In this document: positions 32,453 through 39,373 of the stretch, one piece after another
Numbering within the stretch: the first letter of the stretch is position 1
How the letters are laid out: each line of letters begins with the position of its first letter
Source of the DNA: Nitrospira sp. UBA2083
Lineage (GTDB): Bacteria > Nitrospirota > Nitrospiria > Nitrospirales > Nitrospiraceae
Length of the DNA stretch: 43,416 nt
NCBI GenBank assembly: GCA_002331625.1
Contig: DCZN01000065.1
Location: forward strand, 84,920 to 128,335
Reading direction: 5' to 3'
Translations under genes and position numbers: made by a program
Notes under the pieces: model-generated
What the model saw: the letters and a program-made list of their open reading frames with translations, nothing else
Database searches by the model: none
What the model was told of the DNA's origin: nothing

Positions 32453-32653
32453 TCAAGACTGCGCGTTCTTGTAGGTCATGAAAGCCGACACCGCGATGGT
32501 TTTTTCGACAGCAGTAAGTCCAGGCACATGAGCGGTCATGAGCCGGAATTCTGGTAAGGTGATCGGCTTTCTGCGACGAAGCCGCTGTACAAAGGGACCC
32601 CAAATCGGATCAAAATTCTCAAACCACCATTCTGGCGCCGGACAGCCCATCAT
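32453..32653 (-). CDS. Small Trp-rich protein of unknown function (66 aa)
   Basis: The ORF of 66 residues starts at ATG 32653 with a good GAGGAG 8-9 nt upstream, the main support. The sequence (MMGCPAPEWWFENFDPIWGPFVQRLRRRKP, then LPEFRLMTAHVPGLTAVEKTIAVSAFM) starts with an aromatic patch and ends in an amphipathic helix. I do not recognise it. Its promoter would lie in the AT-rich gap on its right. Confidence 0.55.
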   Translation of the reverse strand: MMGCPAPEWWFENFDPIWGPFVQRLRRRKPITLPEFRLMTAHVPGLTAVEKTIAVSAFMTYKNAQS

Positions 32654-32931
32654 AGAATCAACTCCTCTTGTCCCTGTATTGGACGACATCTTGACTCAGT
32701 GATCTCACAATCCATGGTCTTCTGAAGGAACAGACAATCGACCTGAATTGTTTATCTGAAAGAGACCGATCATTCTGCTTGAAGTTATCCACTGATTCCC
32801 CAACCAGCTATCCATTGTATCGAGCTAGTACTTGTGTGAGCCAAAGCAATTCAAATGCCTAAATACGAATATTTTTATTTACTAATAGTTTCATAGTATT
32901 TCATCAAAACAATATTGGTTGAGTGATTGAT

Positions 32932-32961
32932 TTCAGACACACTGTATTATTTTTAGACACA
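32932..32961. repeat. Direct repeat TTyAGACACA, 20-nt spacing
   Basis: TTCAGACACA (32932-32941) and TTTAGACACA (32952-32961) occur exactly 20 nt apart, about two helical turns. They could be a tandem protein-binding site upstream of the small Trp-rich gene (about 280 nt) or chance in AT-rich DNA. Confidence 0.4.
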
Positions 32962-33245
32962 TCATATTTTCGACTCTGTGTTCCTCGTACCCTGTCGAAG
33001 AAAACAGATGTCTAGTTGGGAGAGAATATCCGGCCTTTTTTTGAAATATGAGGAGAATCTCGAAGAACGTTTGTTTTTAGGAGTTCATTTCAATCGCACA
33101 AGACTGTTCTATATTGGGACATGTAGTGGATTCAGGTTGTACAGAATTACGATGGCATATTGAGTGAGTTTTTGACTGAAACCACATTAAATACGAACGA
33201 TGTACCTATACAGCCTATATCTTGTGGTTTGGATAATTCATGCGA

Positions 33246-33264
33246 GTGTTTCGATATGAAACAC
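33246..33264. repeat. 7-bp perfect inverted repeat in the AT-rich gap
   Basis: GTGTTTC (33246-33252), a 5-nt loop GATAT and GAAACAC (33258-33264). It could be an operator half-site pair or a hairpin. No T-tract on either side. Confidence 0.45.
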
Positions 33265-33399
33265 ATGTTCGACTCAAGATCATCGCCGCTATTAAAATAG
33301 TGGGGAGAAATGAAGGTTATATGAGCTGAGCCAACACAACCAGAGGAAGGAGCCTAGATTCAAGGAGAACGGTGATGAGGGAAAACCCGCTCTACATTG

Positions 33400-34491
33400 T
33401 TACGGAAGCCGAGATGCTGGCTCCATCGGAACACCTACGGAAGCCTCTTCGTGCATCACAGCCCCATTTTCATGAGCAAGGGCCCCCACTGCTCGCTTAC
33501 GTGTTATCTTCGCCGTCCCTGCAGGTCGTGCACCGGTGGGTATAAATTTTTCAAGGCCATACTGTCGCAATTTGCGGTAGAGCGTTGAGCGGCTCACCTT
33601 GAGATCGCGTGCAATCCGGCTCACATTTCCATGGTGGAGACTGAGTGCCTGCACCAATAACTCCGTCTCAATCCGCTGGTGGGCGGCCCGTAGCGAATCC
33701 AGAGAATCCGCAGCCTGGAGGTCCTCACCGGCCAGATCCAAATCTTGTCGCGTGATTTCCTCTCCCTCGCTCATGACGACAGCCCGTCGAACCCGGTTAC
33801 TCAATTCTCTCACATTGCCTGGCCATGAATGCGCCCGTAACGCATCGATGGCCTGCGCTGAATAGCCACGAATCGGTTTGTGCGCTGCGACCGCTGCTTG
33901 TTTCAGAAAGACCATGGCCATGAGCAACGCGTCCTCTCCTCGATCCCGCAGCGGAGGAAGATGAATATGCAACACTCCCAAGCGATAATAGAGGTCTTCC
34001 CGAAATCGATTCTGGTCGATGGCCGATTTCAGATCCACATTGGTTGCCGCGATGACTCGGCTATCGACGCGGAGAGTTTCCTGCGCCCCAACTCGCTCAC
34101 AGGTCCCTTCCTGAAGAAACCGCAGCAGCTTCACTTGTAACGAAGGGAGCAAGTCACCGACTTCATCGAGGAACAGCGTGCCGCCGTCGGCGGCCTCCAG
34201 TTTACCTTTCTTCTGTTGCACAGCCCCTGTAAAGGCACCACGCTCATGACCGAACAGTTCGGATTCGAGCAAGTTTTCTGGGATCGCACCACAGTTGATT
34301 GGGACAAACGGCCCATGCTTCCGCCGACTGCGTGCGTGAATCGCTTGTGCAGTCAGTTCCTTGCCTGTTCCGGTCTCTCCGGTCAACAACACCGGCATCT
34401 CGGTCATCGCCACCTTGTTGATCATATCGAACACCGCACAGATGGCTGGGCTCGCCCCCACCATGTCGTCCACCACTTCCTCCTCCCTCAT
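33400..34491 (-). CDS. Sigma-54-dependent transcriptional activator without receiver domain
   Basis: The protein has 363 residues. The AAA+ core has Walker A GETGTGKE (38-45), the sigma-54 contact loop GAFTGA (85-90) and Walker B GGTLFLDE (103-110), and further [28 protein letters not shown] and [15 protein letters not shown]. The C-terminal helix-turn-helix is Fis-like ([31 protein letters not shown]). There is no N-terminal receiver or other sensor domain, as in PspF-type activators, so its control must come from another protein or from its own levels. The C-terminal tail after about residue 325 is not typical. A strong GGAGGAGG lies inside the first codons, so GTG 34473 or ATG 34464 may be the real start. 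It is divergent from terC. Confidence 0.9.
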   Translation of the reverse strand: MREEEVVDDMVGASPAICAVFDMINKVAMTEMPVLLTGETGTGKELTAQAIHARSRRKHGPFVPINCGAIPENLLESELFGHERGAFTGAVQQKKGKLEAADGGTLFLDEVGDLLPSLQVKLLRFLQEGTCERVGAQETLRVDSRVIAATNVDLKSAIDQNRFREDLYYRLGVLHIHLPPLRDRGEDALLMAMVFLKQAAVAAHKPIRGYSAQAIDALRAHSWPGNVRELSNRVRRAVVMSEGEEITRQDLDLAGEDLQAADSLDSLRAAHQRIETELLVQALSLHHGNVSRIARDLKVSRSTLYRKLRQYGLEKFIPTGARPAGTAKITRKRAVGALAHENGAVMHEEASVGVPMEPASRLP

Positions 34492-34670
34492 GAACCCCTA
34501 GTATGAACCCAGAAACTCACCTTGCCGTTCACTCAATTGAACTTCACCGCTAGAGTGGGTGCTGTGCGATACATCAGGCTGAAAGGCCTTATCCTAGTTA
34601 GGGAGACCTCGAATAGGTGGCCTGACCACAGGCAGATGCACGTAAAACAGTATTCCATTGCCCTACGCAT

Positions 34671-34711
34671 ATGGCTCTAGCTTATAGCACAACCACGTAC
34701 GATGGCTCTAG
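34671..34711. repeat. 10-bp direct repeat ATGGCTCTAG, 31-nt spacing
   Basis: ATGGCTCTAG occurs at 34671-34680 and again at 34702-34711, exact over 10 bp, with starts 31 nt apart (about three helical turns). The layout suits tandem activator-binding sites in a divergent promoter region. Confidence 0.55.
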
Positions 34712-34746
34712 TCAAAATACCTGATCGTTTTTCACATATCAGAATG

Positions 34747-34786
34747 TGTCGACATCATGTCATGAATACGATACACACGTTGTGTG
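34747..34786. promoter_or_regulatory. Cluster of three palindromes between the sigma-54 activator and terC
   Basis: TGTCGACA (34747-34754), TCATG-t-CATGA (34755-34765) and CACAC-gtt-GTGTG (34774-34786) lie within 40 nt. Each could be a dimer-binding site. They are about 340 nt upstream of terC and 260 nt upstream of the activator start. Confidence 0.45.
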
Positions 34787-35127
34787 ATAACGCTCAGTGC
34801 GTACTATAAACAACAGAGACAGAATGGGAAACCTGTTGGCCCTATCGCGACATCGTCAGATATGGCTATATGCACCTACCGGTCCGCACACCTCTCTGCT
34901 CACCGCATGCTCCAGATCAGTGGGGTGCCATAGAAACGCATAGGATCAGGACGATCGACGGTTCACTCCTCTGCCGTCCAGACCTGCGCTTGATGGTACA
35001 TGTCACTCCAACTGGCCGTTGTGTTACCGTCAGGAAGGAGTGCGCACTGAGGAGATAGACACACTCGTCTGACTTTGGGAGATTCGTACTTTCTTCTTCC
35101 CTTCTTCATGACGACAAGGAGAACTGC

Positions 35128-35901
35128 ATGTTTGACTGGATCACTCATTCAGAGATGTGGATCGCTCTTGGAACACTGACGGCCCTTGAAATTGTTCTGG
35201 GAGTGGACAATATCATCTTCATCTCCGTCCTTGTCGGCCGGCTGCCTCAGAACCAGCGAAACCTCGCTCGCCGCCTGGGCTTGGGGCTGGCCATGATGGC
35301 CCGATTGGGATTGCTGTTCTCTATTTCATTCGTGATGGAACTGACCGCTCCCCTCTTCACGGTGCTCAATCAAGCGATCTCGGGTCGAGATCTCATTCTC
35401 ATCATCGGCGGATTATTCCTCCTTGCCAAAGCCACCCACGAGATTCACGAAAGCCTGGAGGGTCCGGATGAACAAGCCGCCTCATCGGTTCCCACCGGTT
35501 TCGGGATGATGCTGCTTCAGATTTCCGTACTGGACCTCGTCTTCTCATTGGATTCCGTCATCACAGCTGTTGGACTCGTGGAAGACGTATCGGTCATGGC
35601 CACGGCGATCATTGCCGCGGTGGTGGTCATGCTGTTCGCCGCTCGTGCCATCGGCGATTTTGTGGATACCCATCCAACGATCAAGATTCTTGCGCTGTCA
35701 TTCCTGATCCTTGTCGGGGTCACGTTGATGGTGGAGGGATTTGATGTGCATGTCCCGAAGGGATATATCTACTTTGCGATGGCGTTTTCGGTTGCGGTGG
35801 AGATGATCAACCTACGAATCCGGGCACGCACCAGTCCTCCCATTCGGTTGCACAACCGATATGCCGGCGGCAAAACAGAATCGCAGATGCAAGACCACTA
35901 A
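35128..35901 (+). CDS. TerC-family integral membrane protein
   Basis: The protein has 257 residues; AAGGAG lies 7 nt before the ATG. It has about seven transmembrane segments (for example IALGTLTALEIVLGVDNIIFISVL, DLILIIGGLFLLAKATHEI, ISVLDLVFSLDSVITAVGL, LALSFLILVGVTLMVEGF). The two DN/DS signatures, GVDNIIF and SLDSVITA, are those of the TerC/Alx family, which handles metal ions such as manganese or takes part in metal-protein loading during secretion. The name of the family comes from tellurium resistance, but no ter operon is here. Confidence 0.93.
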   Translation: MFDWITHSEMWIALGTLTALEIVLGVDNIIFISVLVGRLPQNQRNLARRLGLGLAMMARLGLLFSISFVMELTAPLFTVLNQAISGRDLILIIGGLFLLAKATHEIHESLEGPDEQAASSVPTGFGMMLLQISVLDLVFSLDSVITAVGLVEDVSVMATAIIAAVVVMLFAARAIGDFVDTHPTIKILALSFLILVGVTLMVEGFDVHVPKGYIYFAMAFSVAVEMINLRIRARTSPPIRLHNRYAGGKTESQMQDH

Positions 35902-35965
35902 CACCGTCCTCATGACTGCCACCGACCGACCATACCTATGCGACACAATAACGGCAGCCAGGCGG

Positions 35966-37426
35966 TCACGTGGACTGTGCTGGACCTTCAGGAGCTGATC
36001 GTGCTGACAAGGGCGTGGCCAGCTGCTCGAGCGACCGCCCTTCCGCATTGATGCCGAAGCACAATTCGATCGCTGCACCGACAAGCATCATGCCTCCGCC
36101 CACAAGATATCCGTAGAAGACACTCGTGGCCGACGTTTCGATGAGCAGCCCATAAAGCCACGGTGCCACCACACCCGCCCCTTGTGCCACGACGAAGAAA
36201 AAGGCGATCGCCATCGCGCGGATTTCCATCGGAAAGATTTCGCTGACCGTCAGGTAGGCCGCACTCGCCCCCGCTGAGGCAAAGAAGAACATCAGCGACC
36301 AGAGCAGCATTTGTGTGGCCAGCGTTAAGGAGCCAACCCAGAACAGATACCCCGTCAGCATCAAGAGGATACCGGCTATCCCGTAGGTTAGAGTGATCAT
36401 CGGCTTACGGCCGATCGTATCGAAGAATCGACCCAAGAGCAGTGGACCCAAAAAATTGCCGAGTGCCAACGGCACGAGGTACATCCCGACCTCGCTGGTG
36501 GCAACCGCATAGTAGGTGGTGAGCAGGAGTGGATAGGTGAATGAGACCGCGTTGTACATGAAGGATTGCGTCACCATCAATCCGATACCGAGGACAGTCC
36601 GTCGAGGATAGGACTGGAAAAGTTCTCGAGCCACCGTCATGATCGTCGCATGAGGTCGGGGATGGACGGTGATGTGGCCAGCAGATTCAGCGAGTGCCAG
36701 TCCCTGTTCTTGGGAGACCTGTTGTTCAATCTGCGACACGATGGCTTCTGCGTCTCGCACATGACCGTGAGTCATCAGCCATCGCGGACTTTCAGGAATC
36801 ACACGCCGAACGATGATGATCGCCCCCCCCAGTACAGCCCCGAACAGAAAGCACAGTCGCCAGCCGATCGATTCAGGAAAGATGGTCGGATTCAGTAACC
36901 ACAACGTCAGGAGGGCACCGGCTGCCGAACCAAGCCACCAGGTCCCGTTGATTGCGAGGTCGGTATGTCCACGGCTTCTGGCGGGAATCAATTCATCGAT
37001 GGCCGAATTAATCGCCGCATACTCCCCTCCGATCCCGGCACCGGTCAGGAATCGGAACAACATAAAGCTTATCAGGTCCCAGGAGAAGGCCGTCAGCACC
37101 GTGGCCGTGAGATAGAGTGCCAAGGTGATCATGAACCATTTCTTTCGCCCCTGTCGGTCGGTGAGGTACGAGAAGAGCAGCGCACCGAAGACCGAGCCAA
37201 CCAAATATGCGGACGCCGTCAGTCCGACTTCCGATTGTGTGAGGTGTAACGCATCAGGGTGGGTCAGCATCGGACCAAGCGCGGCCACGACGGACACTTC
37301 AAGTCCATCGAGCAGCCATGTCACCCCCAACGCTCCGACCACGCGCCAGTGCCAGCGGGACCACGGTAATCGATCGAGGCGTTGTGGGATGTTCGTGGTA
37401 ACAGAACGAGGAGGATCGGCAGGCAT
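35966..37426 (-). CDS. Major facilitator superfamily transporter (sugar/aromatic acid-like)
   Basis: The protein has 486 residues with twelve predicted membrane segments. Motif A copies are in SYLTDRQGRKKWF and RFFDTIGRKPMI, the first half has WLLDGLEVSVVAALGP and FLTGAGIGGEYAAINSAIDELIPARSRG, typical of the MHS/sugar-porter-like group that symports organic acids, sugars or aromatic compounds with H+. The middle loop (about 225-260) is long and polar. The substrate is unknown. It starts 51 nt downstream of zwf on the same strand, so the transporter and glucose-6-phosphate dehydrogenase are probably one transcription unit. No SD is visible. Confidence 0.9.
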   Translation of the reverse strand: MPADPPRSVTTNIPQRLDRLPWSRWHWRVVGALGVTWLLDGLEVSVVAALGPMLTHPDALHLTQSEVGLTASAYLVGSVFGALLFSYLTDRQGRKKWFMITLALYLTATVLTAFSWDLISFMLFRFLTGAGIGGEYAAINSAIDELIPARSRGHTDLAINGTWWLGSAAGALLTLWLLNPTIFPESIGWRLCFLFGAVLGGAIIIVRRVIPESPRWLMTHGHVRDAEAIVSQIEQQVSQEQGLALAESAGHITVHPRPHATIMTVARELFQSYPRRTVLGIGLMVTQSFMYNAVSFTYPLLLTTYYAVATSEVGMYLVPLALGNFLGPLLLGRFFDTIGRKPMITLTYGIAGILLMLTGYLFWVGSLTLATQMLLWSLMFFFASAGASAAYLTVSEIFPMEIRAMAIAFFFVVAQGAGVVAPWLYGLLIETSATSVFYGYLVGGGMMLVGAAIELCFGINAEGRSLEQLATPLSARSAPEGPAQST

Positions 37427-37477
37427 GTGGCACAGTCATACGGCAATCAGCTGCCGCATGTCCATTGTCTGAAACGC

Positions 37478-38944
37478 CTACCAGCCCAATTGCCAGGTGA
37501 GTCCGTTCTGTTCGACAAGACCGTCCGCTTCCTTTGGCCCCCAAGATCCAGCCGTGTAGACATGCACGGATCGAGGCCCGGCCAAGAGCGGGTCGTAGAG
37601 TCTCCAGGCCGTTTCCGTAAAGTCTGCTGTAACGAACAGCGTTTGATCACCGATCATGACATCTCGCAATAAGGTCTCATAGGCTTCCGGTAGCTCGCCG
37701 CCGAAGGCTTGCCCATAATCGAAGCGCAGTGCCCGATCCGTAAACGTGAAGGGCCGCCCAGGAGTTTTTACAGAGAAGCAAAGAGAAAATCCTTCGCTCG
37801 GCTGCAGCGTGATCAGTAACTTATTGGAAGCGAGACTGCCCGGCTCTAAGGAACGAAACACCTGAATAGGCGCTGGACGAAATATCACCGCCACCTGTGT
37901 GATCTTGCGTGGAAGCCGTTTCCCCGTTCGTAAATAAAACGGGACTCCTCTCCAGCGCCAATTGTGTATCTCCAATTTCAGCGCCACATACGTCTCAGTC
38001 GTCGAGTCCGGAGGCACCCCCCGCTCCTCCAAATAGCCGGGAATCCTCTGGCCGGCGACATCCCACGCTGTATATTGGCCGAAAACCACATCCCGGGAGT
38101 GAAGCGGTGAAATAGAACGAAGGACTTTTAATTTCTCCGCTTGGATCTCTGCCGCCTCGAAGGAGGTCGGGACCTCCATGCCGACGACGGTCAGCAACTG
38201 CGTGAGGTGGTTCTGAACCATGTCGCGCAATGCACCGGCCTCTTGATAGTAGGCGCCGCGGTGTTCGACACCGAGATCTTCTGCAACCGTAATCTCCACA
38301 CTCTCGACCGTATCGCGATTCCACAGCGACTCAAATATAGGATTCGCAAAACGAAAGGCCAACAGGTTTTGTACGGTCTCTTTGCCGAGATAGTGGTCGA
38401 TTCGATAAATCTGAGATTCATCTAGATATCGATGCAGTAACGTATTGAGAGCCCGTGCCGAGTGAAAATCATGACCGAATGGCTTTTCAAAGACCACGCG
38501 GACCCAGCCATGGCTCTTCAGTAACCCCGTTTGATCGAGTAATTCCAAAGTCTCCGGCACACTCGTCGGAGGAAGCGCCAAGTAAAACACGCGGTTTTGC
38601 GGAAGGTTTCGAGCGACTTCCAGCCGAGTGATGAACCTGGCGAGGGACTCGTAGTCCGCCAAGGCACCGCCCTTGAGGGATTGATAGTGTACATGGCCTT
38701 CGCACCATTGGCGCAGATCGCTCGCGTGACGGGCCCCGGAGTTACTCAGGCCTTCATAGGCCCAGAGACGAAAGGCTTCTTCACTAAGTTCCGGCAAAGC
38801 GGCGCCGACGATGAGGGTGTTCTGCCGCTCGCGCTCGCCGTAGGTACGCAAGTGAAAGAGCGCTGGAAGGAGTTTCCGCCGGGTGAGATCACCCGTGGCC
38901 CCTAAAATAATGAACAGATGAGGTTCAACAGTCCGTTCTTTCAT
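37478..38944 (-). CDS. zwf: Glucose-6-phosphate 1-dehydrogenase
   Basis: The protein has 488 residues, the usual length. It oxidises glucose 6-phosphate to 6-phosphogluconolactone with NADP+ (or NAD+), the first oxidative pentose phosphate step. The coenzyme motif is GATGDLTRRKLLPAL, and the active-site motif RIDHYLGKETVQNLLAFRFAN is intact. The C-terminal half has the WRGVPFYLRTGKRLP segment and FDYGQAF. Neither pgl nor gnd lies beside it. It comes directly upstream of the MFS gene on the same strand. Confidence 0.97.
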   Translation of the reverse strand: MKERTVEPHLFIILGATGDLTRRKLLPALFHLRTYGERERQNTLIVGAALPELSEEAFRLWAYEGLSNSGARHASDLRQWCEGHVHYQSLKGGALADYESLARFITRLEVARNLPQNRVFYLALPPTSVPETLELLDQTGLLKSHGWVRVVFEKPFGHDFHSARALNTLLHRYLDESQIYRIDHYLGKETVQNLLAFRFANPIFESLWNRDTVESVEITVAEDLGVEHRGAYYQEAGALRDMVQNHLTQLLTVVGMEVPTSFEAAEIQAEKLKVLRSISPLHSRDVVFGQYTAWDVAGQRIPGYLEERGVPPDSTTETYVALKLEIHNWRWRGVPFYLRTGKRLPRKITQVAVIFRPAPIQVFRSLEPGSLASNKLLITLQPSEGFSLCFSVKTPGRPFTFTDRALRFDYGQAFGGELPEAYETLLRDVMIGDQTLFVTADFTETAWRLYDPLLAGPRSVHVYTAGSWGPKEADGLVEQNGLTWQLGW

Positions 38945-39081
38945 AGAGCGGCTGATTTGTTTATGTGGTTGGTACGTTCAGGCATGCGGCGCAGGACCCA
39001 CTCGTCCACGGTCTTTTACACAGGCCATCGCTTTGTGAAGGTCCATATTCCACACCGTGCAACGGGCCGCAGACAAGAGTG

Positions 39082-39279
39082 CTATTCCTCTGGTACTTCG
39101 ATTGGCCCGGCCCATTCACCGTGGGCCAGTGTAACTTCCTGAAACCCTCCATCCGGCCATTGAAACTCTCCCGCTTGATCGATAAAGACGATAAACGGGT
39201 CAGCTTCATGTGCAAGCCCACGGAACCAATACCAGCCAGGGCTTGTCGGCTTGATGTGACTCCAACGATAGATCGACAT
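39082..39279 (-). CDS. Small Trp-rich protein of unknown function (65 aa)
   Basis: The ORF has 65 residues, with GAGGA 8 nt before ATG 39279. The sequence (MSIYRWSHIKPTSPGWYWFRG, then ADPFIVFIDQAGEFQWPDGGF and TLAHGEWAGPIEVPEE) is rich in Trp and acidic residues and looks like a compact beta domain. I do not recognise a family. It lies alone between zwf and hrpB. Confidence 0.7.
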   Translation of the reverse strand: MSIYRWSHIKPTSPGWYWFRGLAHEADPFIVFIDQAGEFQWPDGGFQEVTLAHGEWAGPIEVPEE

Positions 39280-39373
39280 CGATTCTTCCTCACGTCTTGA
39301 ACGGGTTCGTCATTCCTCCCCGTCTTCATATTCTGGTACAGTACACCATCTCTGTTCGTGACCCTATCACGTC

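Larger units (their letters stand above)
32690..33374. other. 685-nt AT-rich gene-poor region
   Basis: The base composition is clearly more AT-rich than the surrounding genes, and the reading frames are poor. No RNA gene was recognised. It holds a direct repeat TTyAGACACA (32932-32941 and 32952-32961, 20 nt apart) and a perfect 7-bp inverted repeat at 33246-33264. A 51-codon ORF (33008-33163) has no SD and was rejected. It could be a decayed acquired segment. Confidence 0.5.
34492..35127. other. 636-nt divergent intergenic region with repeat clusters
   Basis: It separates the sigma-54 activator (minus) from terC (plus), so it should contain both promoters. A direct repeat at 34671-34711 and a palindrome cluster at 34747-34786 are listed separately. 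A 62-codon ORF (34870-35058) shows no family likeness. No yybP-ykoY manganese riboswitch was recognised. Confidence 0.5.

Noticed and set aside
32349..32603. 84-codon minus-strand ORF overlapping the small Trp-rich gene
   Set aside because: It is a different frame over a better supported gene with a strong SD and shows no family pattern.
33008..33163. 51-codon ORF whose middle (FNRTR...GTCSGFRLY) resembles the first blade of eukaryotic PROPPIN (Atg18) proteins
   Set aside because: The match is about 20 residues in AT-rich DNA, there is no SD, and no second blade follows, so chance is more likely.
33236..33246. Sigma-54 promoter near TGGATAATTCATGC in the AT-rich gap
   Set aside because: The GG to GC distance is one base short and the -24 element is poor.
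34870..35058. 62-codon plus-strand ORF upstream of terC
   Set aside because: No family likeness, no SD and no neighbour link; it lies in the divergent promoter region.
34900..35127. yybP-ykoY manganese riboswitch before terC
   Set aside because: TerC genes often carry it, but the conserved core could not be found in the leader.
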